DNA of 5,886 bases from an uncultured Holophagales bacterium (lineage in GTDB: Bacteria; Acidobacteriota; Thermoanaerobaculia; UBA5066): assembly GCA_937864895.1 (NCBI GenBank), contig CALMDF010000029.1, forward strand, positions 1-5,886. Direction: 5' to 3'. Shown in pieces: positions 1-5,886 of this stretch. Both the position numbers and the translations under genes were made by a program. How positions within the stretch are numbered: the first letter of the stretch is position 1; the number at the start of each line of letters is the position of its first letter. The notes under the pieces are model-generated. The model was not told the origin of the DNA. It ran no database searches and worked only from the letters and a program-made list of their open reading frames with translations.

Positions 1-147
1 TACATGCGGCCGGAGCTCTGCATCGGCTGCGGGATCTGCCAGAAGGAGTGCCCGGTCGTCGACGACGCCGCGGTCTACGTGACCGCCGTCGGAGAGAGCC
101 GGAGCGACGACCGGACCCTCCTGCTCTCGGGGAAAAAGCCCGCCTGA
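1..147 (+). CDS. C-terminal end of a [4Fe-4S] ferredoxin-type protein (5' truncated)
   Basis: Frame 1 is open from the window edge to a TGA at 145-147 and gives 48 residues. They contain the motif [13 protein letters not shown], the C-x2-C-x2-C-x3-C-P pattern that binds one [4Fe-4S] cluster (bases 19-57). A short polar tail (about 30 residues, ending SGKKPA) follows, so this is the last cluster of a longer protein. The phrase 'LCIGCGIC...CPV...AAVYV' resembles the C-terminus of NapG/NapH/MauM-type polyferredoxins and similar multi-cluster electron carriers, but the remaining fragment cannot decide between them. The stop lies 26 bases before the aldo/keto reductase start on the same strand, with no terminator between, so the two are probably co-transcribed. 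The N-terminus, total cluster number and cell location are outside the window. The ferredoxin motif is certain; the family is not. Confidence 0.85.
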   Translation, partial: YMRPELCIGCGICQKECPVVDDAAVYVTAVGESRSDDRTLLLSGKKPA

Positions 148-163
148 CCGGGCGGAGACGGAC

Positions 164-169
164 GGAGGA
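164..169 (+). promoter_or_regulatory. Ribosome-binding site of the aldo/keto reductase
   Basis: GGAGGA lies 4 bases before the ATG at 174. It decides the start. The frame stays open upstream to a GTG at 48, but that start would overlap the ferredoxin gene by 100 bases and would bury the Tat signal behind 42 arginine-rich residues. Confidence 0.75.
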
Positions 170-173
170 CGAC

Positions 174-1376
174 ATGGCGACGAACGACGGAAACGGAATC
201 ACCCGGCGCGACCTCCTCGGCCTCGGCGGCGCGGCCGCGGGCGCGGCGCTCGTCGGCGGCCTCGCCCTCCCCTCGTCCCCGGCCGAGGCGCAGAAGGCGC
301 CGCTGCCTCAGGTGCCGCGGCGGCCTCTCGGGAAGACCGGGAAGTCCGTCCCGATCCTCCTCCTCGGCGGGATGGCCCTCGACCGGAAGTTCGACCCGAA
401 GATCGCCGAGGCCGTCCGGTTCGGCGTGAACTACGTCGACGCGGCCGACTGCTACCTCGGGGGGAACTCCGAGGCCGGCCTCGCCGCTTACTTCGCCCGC
501 GCGAAGAACCGCGACCAGGTCTGGGTGACGACCAAGAGCGACAAGCACGACCCGAAGGGCTTCGAGGAGACGGTCTTCCGGAGCCTTCAGAACCTCCAGT
601 CCGACTACGTGGACCTCTACTACCTCCACGCCCTGAAAGATCCCGGGCACCTGAACGAAGACCTCGCCGTCACCGTCTCCCGGCTGAAGAAGTCGGGAAA
701 GATCCGCCACTTCGGCTTCTCCTGCCACGACGGCAACGTCGCCGAGCTCCTCCACCTCGCCGCGAAGACCCCGTGGGTCGAGTCGGTCATGTTCCGCTAC
801 AACTTCCGGAGCTACGGGAACAAGGAGCTGAACGCCGCGATCGACGCGGCGCACAAGGCGGGCGTCGGCCTCATCGCGATGAAGACGCAGGGGTCGGAGG
901 CGGGCCTCCGCGACGCCTGGACGAAGTTCGAGAAGACCGGGAAGTGGAACAAGCACCAGGCGGTCCTCAAGGCGGTCTGGCAGGACGAGCGGATCTCGGC
1001 CGCCGTCTCGCACATGGACTCCTTCGAGAAGCTCCGCGAGAACATCGCCGCGGCCCTCGACAGGACGGCCCTCACCGCGGCCGAGATGGGCGCCCTCGAC
1101 CGCTACGCGGCGGCGACCCGCCCGTACGCCTGCGACGGCTGCGACCAGTTCTGCAACGCCGCGGTCGCGGCGGACGTGAGGATCGGCGACACGATGCGGT
1201 ACCTCATGTACCACGACGCCTACGGCGAGCCGGGCAAGGCGCGCGAGCTCTTCGCGAGCCTCCCCGCCGAGGCCCGGCGCCTCTCCGGCGTCGACTTCGG
1301 CCCGGCCGGCCGCGCCTGCCCGCACGGGGTCGACGTGGCAGGCCTGATGAAGAGGGCGGAAGCCGTCCTGGCCTGA
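174..1376 (+). CDS. Tat-exported aldo/keto reductase with C-terminal Fe-S-type cysteine region
   Basis: Encodes 400 residues. Residues 9-39 form a twin-arginine signal: ITRRDLLG (Arg11, Arg12), then a Gly/Ala/Leu-rich hydrophobic stretch and a likely AEA cleavage site after residue 39. The aldo/keto reductase TIM barrel follows from about residue 49 ([18 protein letters not shown]) to about 300. The expected catalytic tetrad is present: Asp89 and Tyr94 (DAADCY), Lys121 (VTTKSD) and His152 (YYLHAL). Other family signatures are the FGFSCHDG strand, IAMKTQG (Lys237) and the late cofactor-side segment [13 protein letters not shown] (279-291). The C-terminus carries Cys320, Cys323, Cys327 and a distant Cys382 in a CPHGVDV motif, matching the iron-sulfur AKR branch in altered form. 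Known family: NAD(P)H-dependent carbonyl reduction. Inferred: periplasmic, folded with its cofactor before Tat export, and possibly fed electrons by the ferredoxin encoded upstream. The substrate cannot be told. Confidence 0.92.
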   Translation: MATNDGNGITRRDLLGLGGAAAGAALVGGLALPSSPAEAQKAPLPQVPRRPLGKTGKSVPILLLGGMALDRKFDPKIAEAVRFGVNYVDAADCYLGGNSEAGLAAYFARAKNRDQVWVTTKSDKHDPKGFEETVFRSLQNLQSDYVDLYYLHALKDPGHLNEDLAVTVSRLKKSGKIRHFGFSCHDGNVAELLHLAAKTPWVESVMFRYNFRSYGNKELNAAIDAAHKAGVGLIAMKTQGSEAGLRDAWTKFEKTGKWNKHQAVLKAVWQDERISAAVSHMDSFEKLRENIAAALDRTALTAAEMGALDRYAAATRPYACDGCDQFCNAAVAADVRIGDTMRYLMYHDAYGEPGKARELFASLPAEARRLSGVDFGPAGRACPHGVDVAGLMKRAEAVLA

Positions 1377-1481
1377 AGAGGAGTCCGCCCGGCCGCCAGA
1401 TCGATCCGCGAAGCCACGACCGGCCCGGCCCGGCCAACCTTGGCACCGATCTTCCTAACGTCTGGGTATGGGCTCTTCCCT

Positions 1482-1501
1482 GGCGCCGATCGGCGCCCTT
1501 C
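1482..1501 (+). terminator. Possible weak intrinsic terminator of the ferredoxin/reductase operon
   Basis: GGCGCCGATCGGCGCC (1482-1497) is a perfect 16-base palindrome. As RNA it folds into a 6-bp all-GC stem with a GATC loop, followed by CTTCTCTT. It lies 105 bases after the reductase stop. The following tract is pyrimidine-rich but has no clean T run, so termination is only possible. The palindrome could equally be a protein-binding site. Confidence 0.35.
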
Positions 1502-1539
1502 TCTTGCCCGGCATTGAGGCTGTAAGTTACTTCAGGGGA

Positions 1540-1563
1540 GGAACTTGCCTGCCGGGAAGTTCC
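1540..1563 (+). other. Inverted repeat / RNA hairpin in the intergenic region
   Basis: GGAACTT (1540-1546) pairs perfectly with AAGTTCC (1557-1563) around a 10-base GC-rich loop. There is no T tract after it, so it is not a terminator. It may be a structural element of a leader RNA or a dyad operator. The arms and spacing are seen directly; the role is unknown. Confidence 0.4.
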
Positions 1564-1666
1564 GATCGCCCGGGAGCGGCCTCTTTACCTCGTCTTCGCA
1601 TAGAATCCGAAGGTTTGGATCGATCTCGGGGAACCCGTATCCGCCACGGTCACCGGCCCGATTCCC

Positions 1667-1698
1667 ACTCCCCCGTTCGTGGGGAGTCTTTCGTGTTC
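1667..1698 (+). terminator. Possible terminator or attenuator hairpin upstream of the receptor gene
   Basis: ACTCCCC (1667-1673) pairs perfectly with GGGGAGT (1681-1687) around a 7-base loop and is followed by CTTTCGTGTTC, a T-rich but interrupted tract. It could end the reductase operon, nearly 300 bases past its stop. If the receptor promoter lies upstream of it, it would be a leader attenuator. The T tract is imperfect, so confidence is limited. Confidence 0.35.
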
Positions 1699-1779
1699 TT
1701 CGGTGGCCGGCGCGCGGTGCTGCAATTCCACCATTCGAAGGGAGGAGTCTCGAAACACAAGAGTTCGGTTCCGGAACAC

Positions 1780-1806
1780 CGGACGCGCACGTCGCCTGTG
1801 CGTCCG
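1780..1806 (+). other. Strong 10-bp hairpin in the receptor-gene leader
   Basis: CGGACGCGCA (1780-1789) pairs with TGTGCGTCCG (1797-1806): ten pairs including one G-U, around a 7-base loop. The hairpin lies about 100 bases before the receptor start. A second, weaker stem follows at 1811-1827 (GATC with GATC plus two further pairs after a bulge), immediately before TTTTT at 1828-1832. The pair together resembles a structured leader or attenuator, but no ligand class is recognisable. Confidence 0.4.
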
Positions 1807-1885
1807 TCCCGATCCCGGGCGGCGATCTTTTTCCCGGTCGATAACAACTGGAGTTTCGTCCACCCCTGTCAACCCATTCCCAGAG

Positions 1886-1895
1886 AGGAGAGAGG
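1886..1895 (+). promoter_or_regulatory. Ribosome-binding site of the outer-membrane receptor
   Basis: A purine-rich AGGAGAGAGG ends 9 bases before the ATG at 1905. The first residues after this ATG form a good signal peptide, which supports this start. Confidence 0.7.
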
Positions 1896-1904
1896 CATCA
1901 AACG

Positions 1905-4829
1905 ATGAGAACCCACCGTATCTGGCTGGTCGCGCTCATCCTGCCCGTCCTGATGGCGTCCGTGCTCGTCGCCCAGATTCCGACGAGCATGATCTCCGGT
2001 CGCGTCATCAACGAGGGTCAGGGCCTTCCCGGCGTCACGGTGACGGCAAAGTCCCCGGCGCTGCAGGGCACCCGCACCGCGGTCACCTCGACCAACGGCG
2101 ACTTCGTCTTCCCGAACCTTCCCCCGGGTGACTACACCATCACCTTCACGATGTCCGGCTTCCAGACGGTCACCCGGACGCTCAAGGCGAACGCCGCCCA
2201 GCAGGCGGTGCTCAACGCCCAGATGAGCCTCGCCGCCGTCGCGGCCGAGGCGGTCGTCGTCGGCACGGCCGAGACGGTCTCCCAGACGACCCAGAACGCC
2301 ACGACCTACTCGTCGGACCTCACGAAGAAGCTCCCGGTCACCCGGACGCTCCTCTCCGCGGTCCTCCTGGCCCCCGGCGCCTCCACGAGCCAGCAGACGG
2401 GCAACACGACGATCTCCGGCGGCCAGACGTTCGACAACCTGTTCATGGTGAACGGCGTCAACGTCATGGACAACATCCGCGGCACGCCGAACAACCTCTT
2501 CATCGAGGACGCGATCGCCGAGACGACGACGTCCAGCTCGGGCATCTCGGCCGAGTACGGCCGCTTCACCGGCGGCGTCATCAACGCGATCACGAAGTCG
2601 GGCGGCAACAACTTCAGCGGCTCCTTCCGCGTCAGCTTCGACAACGACTCGTGGAACGACAAGACCCCGTTCGGCGAGAACCAGGTCGACAAGACCATCC
2701 CGACGTACGAGGCCACCCTCGGCGGTCCGATCTGGAAGGACAAGGTCTGGTTCTTCGCCGCCGGCCGCCTGCGCGAGTCCGAGACCGGCAACCAGACCCG
2801 CTTCACGAACGTCCCCTTCACGCAGACGGACGACGAGACCCGGCTCGAGGGCAAGCTCACGATCTCGCCCGTCCAGAACCACACGTTCACCGGCTCCTAC
2901 CTCGAGGTCGACCGTGAGCAGGGGAACTACTACTTCACGTCGATCCCGATCCTCACCCTCGACCAGCTCTACACGAGGCAGCTCCCGAACTCGCTCCTCG
3001 CGCTCAACTACAACGGCGTCCTGACCGACAAGCTGTTCGTCGAGGCGCAGTACTCGCAGCGGAAGTTCGAATTCCAGAACTCCGGGTCGCTCTACACCGA
3101 CCTCATCAAGGGGACGGCGATGTACGACCTGACGCTCAACGCGATGTACAACTCGCCCGTGTTCTGCGGCGTGTGCGACCCCGAGAAGCGCAACAACGAG
3201 GCCTTCCTCCTCAAGGGGACCTACTTCCTCTCGACGAAGGGCCTCGGCTCGCACAACCTCGTCTTCGGCTACGAGGACTTCGCCGGCACCCGCAAGTCGA
3301 ACAACTACCAGTCGGGCAACAGCTACTGGTTCTACTCGGCCGACGTCATCCTCGACGGCCCGAACGTCTTCCCGGTCATCGACGCCTCGTCCTACCTCGA
3401 GTACTGGCCGATCCCGACGCTCTCGCAGGGCTCGGACATCAGGACGTACTCCTTCTTCCTGAACGACACCTGGCGCCTCAATAACAACTTCTCCTTCAAC
3501 ATCGGCCTCCGCTACGACAAGAACGACGCGAGCGACTCGACGGGCGCCACGACGGCCGACGACTCGGCCTTCAGCCCCCGCCTCGGCGTCACGTACGACG
3601 TCTTCGCCGACGGCCGCCTCCGCTTCAACGCGACCTACGCCCGCTACGTCGGCGGCATCCAGGAGACCCAGGTCGGCGCGGCGTCCGCCGCGGGCAACCC
3701 GGCCTACTTCCAGTACTACTACGAGGGACCCGAGATCAACACGGGCGCCGGCCCGTACCTCAACCCCGCGCAGGCCCTCGAGTCCGTCTTCCGCTGGTAC
3801 GGCATCACGGCCCCCGGGCAGCACCCCGACCCGAGCATCAAGCAGCCTGACTTCGTCTCCGTCCCGGGCGTCAACGTGCAGTTCAACGGCACGCTCAAGT
3901 CGCCCTACGTCGACGAGATCACGCTCGGCGTCGCCGGCTCCCTCGGCACGCGCGGCAACTACCGCGTCGACGGCGTCTACCGCACCTGGGCCGACTTCTA
4001 CGGCCAGATCCGCAACATGGAGACCGGCCAGGTCACCGACAGCCTCGGCCGGAAGTTCGACCTCACGCTCGTCCAGAACGAGAACGACCCGCTCGAGCGG
4101 ACCTACTACGGCCTCCAGCTCTCCGCCAACTACCGCCTCTTCGACTCCCTCAACATCGGCGGCAACTGGACCTGGTCGCACCTCTACGGCAACGTGACGG
4201 GCGAGACCTCGGGCTCCGGCCCCGTCCGCACCGGCACCTCCTTCTACCCCGAGTACCAGGACTACGCCTGGACGCTCACGACCGGCGACCTCCCGGAGGA
4301 CCAGCGCCACCGTGTCCGCATCTACGGCGGCTGGGACGTCCCCCTTCCGAAGGCGTTCGGCGCCCTCAACCTCTCCCTCATCCAGACCTACGACACGGCC
4401 CAGAGCTTCTCCGACGTCGGCACCATCCGGATCCAGCCGTACGTAACGAACCCGGGCTACGTGACGCCCCCGACCTCGCAGACCTACTACTTCGGCGGCC
4501 GCGGCGCGAACGAGCGGGACGACGTCTGGCGGACCGACCTCCAGCTGAACTACAGCTACTTCCTCGGCCCCGTCGAGCTCTTCCTCTCGCCGCAGGTCTT
4601 CAACCTCTTCAACAACGACGCCCAGATCAACGGCAACACGCTCATCGAGACGAACGTCAACCGCTCGGCGAACTACGCTGCCTTCAACCCCTTCACGACG
4701 ACCCCGAAGTTCGGGGCGCGGAACACGGGCGCGAACTGGGGCTACGGTCCGTCCTACGGGCAGGCCACGGCTTCCACGCACTACCAGACCCCGCGCACCT
4801 ACCGCGTCTCGGTCGGCCTCCGCTTCTAA
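1905..4829 (+). CDS. Oar-like TonB-dependent outer-membrane receptor with carboxypeptidase-regulatory-like domain
   Basis: Encodes 974 residues, a usual length for this family. Residues 1-23 are a Sec signal peptide (MRTHRIW, a hydrophobic core, likely cleavage VLVA|Q). Residues about 27-108 form a carboxypeptidase-regulatory-like beta-sandwich (SGRVINEGQGLPGVTVTAK, then TNGDFVFPNLPPGDYTITF). A possible TonB box (EAVVVGTAETV, 115-125) precedes the plug, about 125-240, with LPVTRTLLSAVLLAPG, VNGVNVMDN and GRFTGGVINAITKSGGN. The rest is an Asn/Tyr/Thr-rich beta-barrel that begins with YEATLGGPIWKDKVWFFAAGR and ends in RVSVGLRF, with the terminal Phe expected for insertion by the BAM machinery. 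Such proteins take up large ligands across the outer membrane using TonB energy, or act in surface adhesion and secretion; the ligand cannot be read from sequence. The only two cysteines form one CGVC pair (421, 424). Its own leader and a strong terminator suggest a single-gene unit. No SusD-like partner follows it. Confidence 0.93.
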   Translation: MRTHRIWLVALILPVLMASVLVAQIPTSMISGRVINEGQGLPGVTVTAKSPALQGTRTAVTSTNGDFVFPNLPPGDYTITFTMSGFQTVTRTLKANAAQQAVLNAQMSLAAVAAEAVVVGTAETVSQTTQNATTYSSDLTKKLPVTRTLLSAVLLAPGASTSQQTGNTTISGGQTFDNLFMVNGVNVMDNIRGTPNNLFIEDAIAETTTSSSGISAEYGRFTGGVINAITKSGGNNFSGSFRVSFDNDSWNDKTPFGENQVDKTIPTYEATLGGPIWKDKVWFFAAGRLRESETGNQTRFTNVPFTQTDDETRLEGKLTISPVQNHTFTGSYLEVDREQGNYYFTSIPILTLDQLYTRQLPNSLLALNYNGVLTDKLFVEAQYSQRKFEFQNSGSLYTDLIKGTAMYDLTLNAMYNSPVFCGVCDPEKRNNEAFLLKGTYFLSTKGLGSHNLVFGYEDFAGTRKSNNYQSGNSYWFYSADVILDGPNVFPVIDASSYLEYWPIPTLSQGSDIRTYSFFLNDTWRLNNNFSFNIGLRYDKNDASDSTGATTADDSAFSPRLGVTYDVFADGRLRFNATYARYVGGIQETQVGAASAAGNPAYFQYYYEGPEINTGAGPYLNPAQALESVFRWYGITAPGQHPDPSIKQPDFVSVPGVNVQFNGTLKSPYVDEITLGVAGSLGTRGNYRVDGVYRTWADFYGQIRNMETGQVTDSLGRKFDLTLVQNENDPLERTYYGLQLSANYRLFDSLNIGGNWTWSHLYGNVTGETSGSGPVRTGTSFYPEYQDYAWTLTTGDLPEDQRHRVRIYGGWDVPLPKAFGALNLSLIQTYDTAQSFSDVGTIRIQPYVTNPGYVTPPTSQTYYFGGRGANERDDVWRTDLQLNYSYFLGPVELFLSPQVFNLFNNDAQINGNTLIETNVNRSANYAAFNPFTTTPKFGARNTGANWGYGPSYGQATASTHYQTPRTYRVSVGLRF

Positions 4830-4851
4830 CCTTCCTTTTCCCGGTTTTTCC

Positions 4852-4887
4852 GGGCCCCGGCCTTCGGGCCGGGGCCCTTTTCTTTTT
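4852..4887 (+). terminator. Strong intrinsic terminator of the receptor gene
   Basis: An 11-bp perfect GC stem (4852-4862 with 4867-4877) closes a TTCG tetraloop of the very stable cUUCGg type and is followed by TTTTCTTTTT (4878-4887). It starts 22 bases after the receptor stop. It works on the + strand only, since the other flank has A-rich sequence when read on the minus strand. A smaller hairpin, CCCGG-T5-CCGGG at 4840-4854, overlaps the first three bases of the 5' arm and would compete with it. Confidence 0.95.
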
Positions 4888-4934
4888 CGAGGGGCCCTTC
4901 GCCGGCCCTTGCTAATCTCGCCGCCGGACAGCCG

Positions 4935-5886
4935 ATGAAACGCACCCGAATCCTCCTTCCCCTCCTCGCCACGCTCGCGATCCCGGGCTGCGGCGGAAAG
5001 CGCGCGAGCGGTCCGCAGGCCTTCCCGGGCGCCCCCGTCGTCCTCGTCTGCGTCGACACGCTCCGCTCCGACCGGCTCCCCTTCTACGGCTACGAGGGTG
5101 TCGAGACACCGGCGCTGACCGCTCTCAGGAACGACTCGATCCTCTTCGAAAGGGCCTACAGCCACGTGCCGCTGACCCTGCCGGCGCACGCCTCGATCTT
5201 CACCGGGGCGCTCCCCGGGGCGCACGGCGTGCTCGACAACGCCGGGTACCGCCTCGATCCGGGCCTCCCCACGCTCGCAGAGCTCCTGAAAAAGGAGGGC
5301 TACGCCACCGGCGCCGCGGTCTCGAGCATCGTCCTCCAGGGGACGAGCGGGATCTCCCGCGGCTTCGACCTTTGGGACGACTCGATCGAGCCCGACCGGG
5401 CCGGACTCCCGATGAACCGCGTCCAGCGCCCCGGGCTCCGGAGCGCGGAGATCCTCAACCGCTGGATCGAGACGAAGAAGGGCTCCCCCTTCCTCGCGTT
5501 CCTCCACGTCTACGAGCCGCACAGCCCGTACGAGCCCCCCGAGCCTTTCCGGAGCCGGTACGCCCAGCCCTACGACGGCGAGGTGGCGGCTTCGGACGCC
5601 GTCGTCGGCGAGCTGCTCGCGAAGCTGAAGGCTCTGGGCCTCTACGAGAAGAGTCTCGTCGTCTTCCTGTCCGACCACGGAGAGGGCCTCGGCGAGCACG
5701 GCGAGAACGAGCACGGCGTCTTCCTCTATCGCGAGTCGCTCCAGGTGCCGCTCCTCGTGAAGCTCCCGGGGAACGCGCTCGGAGGGACGACTGTCTCCTC
5801 CGCGGTGCAGATCACCGACGTCTTCAGGACGGTCGTCGAGGCGGCCGGGGCGAAGGAGGCCCCCGCGCACCCGGAGCTGGCGAACC
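4935..5886 (+). CDS. Sulfatase / alkaline-phosphatase-superfamily lipoprotein (3' truncated)
   Basis: The frame is open from the ATG at 4935 to the window end (317 residues, no stop). The N-terminus has a basic start (MKRTR), a hydrophobic stretch and Cys19 in AIPGC, a plausible though imperfect lipobox. Superfamily motifs occur in order: VLVCVDTLRSDRLPFYGY (metal ligand Asp41, with Thr42 where sulfatases often have a second Asp), TPALTAL, then PLTLPAHASIFTG (79-91), HVYEPHSPYEPP (His191, His196), FLSDHGEGLGEHG (Asp247, His248) and VPLLVKLPG (Lys276). In the C-x-P-x-R signature of type I sulfatases the Cys is replaced by Thr81 and the Arg by His85. No formylglycine can form, so Thr81 is the likely nucleophile. 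The enzyme may therefore cleave or transfer a phosphate ester or another group rather than sulfate. It is probably membrane-anchored and periplasmic. The start has only a weak ribosome-binding site. Family members often carry C-terminal extensions such as TPR repeats, which cannot be seen here. Confidence 0.9.
   Translation, partial: MKRTRILLPLLATLAIPGCGGKRASGPQAFPGAPVVLVCVDTLRSDRLPFYGYEGVETPALTALRNDSILFERAYSHVPLTLPAHASIFTGALPGAHGVLDNAGYRLDPGLPTLAELLKKEGYATGAAVSSIVLQGTSGISRGFDLWDDSIEPDRAGLPMNRVQRPGLRSAEILNRWIETKKGSPFLAFLHVYEPHSPYEPPEPFRSRYAQPYDGEVAASDAVVGELLAKLKALGLYEKSLVVFLSDHGEGLGEHGENEHGVFLYRESLQVPLLVKLPGNALGGTTVSSAVQITDVFRTVVEAAGAKEAPAHPELAN

Larger units (their letters stand above)
1377..1904. 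other. 528-base non-coding region, hairpin-rich, probable receptor-gene leader
   Basis: No convincing gene is present. The open frames here are Arg/Pro/Ser-rich, lack family features and have poor ribosome-binding sites. The stretch is less GC-rich than its neighbours and holds separate inverted repeats at 1482-1497, 1540-1563, 1667-1687 and 1780-1806 (listed individually), plus small perfect palindromes at 1618-1625 (GATCGATC) and 1768-1777 (GTTCCGGAAC). It must contain the end of the upstream transcript and the promoter of the receptor gene. A TAGAAT at 1601-1606 matches the -10 consensus at five of six positions but has no good -35 box at normal spacing, so I do not call a promoter. If transcription began there, the leader would be about 290 bases long. 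Confidence 0.6.

Noticed and set aside
48..173. Longer start (GTG at 48) for the aldo/keto reductase
   Set aside because: It would add 42 Arg/Pro-rich residues ahead of the Tat signal and overlap the ferredoxin gene. The ATG at 174 has GGAGGA at good spacing.
331..945. Repeated AAGACCGGGAAGT in the reductase gene
   Set aside because: Both copies encode a KTGK tetrapeptide in unrelated parts of the protein; chance codon reuse rather than a DNA repeat.
75..1325. A 416-residue minus-strand open frame opposite the reductase
   Set aside because: Same compositional shadow; the + strand frame has an intact Tat signal and catalytic tetrad.
1601..1606. TAGAAT as a -10 promoter element for the receptor gene
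   Set aside because: Five of six consensus matches, but no acceptable -35 hexamer at 15-19 bases upstream. Kept only as a hint.
1740..1747. GGGAGGAG as an internal ribosome-binding site
   Set aside because: No start codon follows at suitable spacing with a meaningful open frame.
1545..1844. A 99-residue + strand open frame starting at TTG with AGGGGAGGA just before it
   Set aside because: The purine tract ends only 2 bases before the TTG, and the peptide is low-complexity. It overlaps hairpin arms, which suggests a non-coding region.
1468..1908. A 146-residue + strand open frame filling the intergenic region, whose stop overlaps the receptor ATG
   Set aside because: Ser/Arg/Pro/Gly-rich with no recognisable domain and no ribosome-binding site before 1468. 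It runs through several perfect hairpins. The 4-base ATGA overlap is tempting but more likely chance.
1869..5870. A 1333-residue open frame on the minus strand, antisense to the receptor and sulfatase genes
   Set aside because: Its translation is a monotonous Arg/Val/Glu/Asp/Gly mix without domains, as expected from the complement of GC-rich third codon positions. It spans two clear + strand genes and the terminator between them.

Overview
The window is GC-rich (G or C at most third codon positions), and every gene I can support lies on the + strand. The best taxonomic clue is the large outer-membrane protein at 1905-4829. It joins a carboxypeptidase-regulatory-like domain to a TonB-receptor plug and barrel (Oar-like), an architecture that is greatly expanded in Acidobacteriota and also found in some other Gram-negative groups such as myxobacteria. 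With a Tat-exported iron-sulfur aldo/keto reductase and a lipoprotein-type sulfatase-superfamily enzyme, an acidobacterial chromosome is the best guess. This is inference; no rRNA or marker gene is present.

Layout. Bases 1-147 are the 3' end of a gene whose product ends in a [4Fe-4S] ferredoxin motif. After 26 bases, and with a good ribosome-binding site, comes a complete 400-residue Tat-signal aldo/keto reductase (174-1376) with an intact D-Y-K-H tetrad and a C-terminal cysteine region. The two look like one operon of redox proteins. A 528-base non-coding stretch (1377-1904) follows. It is visibly less GC-rich than the genes and carries at least four well-formed inverted repeats, two followed by pyrimidine-rich or T-rich tracts. 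It probably holds the end of the first operon and the promoter and leader of the receptor gene. The receptor gene (974 residues) has a signal peptide, ends in the Phe expected of an outer-membrane barrel, and is closed by a textbook intrinsic terminator at 4852-4887. A new gene starts at 4935 and runs off the window: a lipoprotein-like alkaline-phosphatase/sulfatase-superfamily enzyme with Thr where classical sulfatases have the formylglycine Cys.

How they fit together. All three readable products are predicted to act outside the cytoplasm: a periplasmic redox enzyme, an outer-membrane transporter or receptor, and a membrane-anchored hydrolase or transferase. The terminator and the long intergenic region make them separate transcription units, so a shared pathway is not shown. 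I see no CRISPR array, insertion sequence, phage gene, tRNA or rRNA, and no clear novel multi-gene system. The most interesting points are the hairpin-rich leader, the altered cysteine pattern of the reductase, the lone CxxC pair in the receptor, and the Thr-type active site of the sulfatase homologue.
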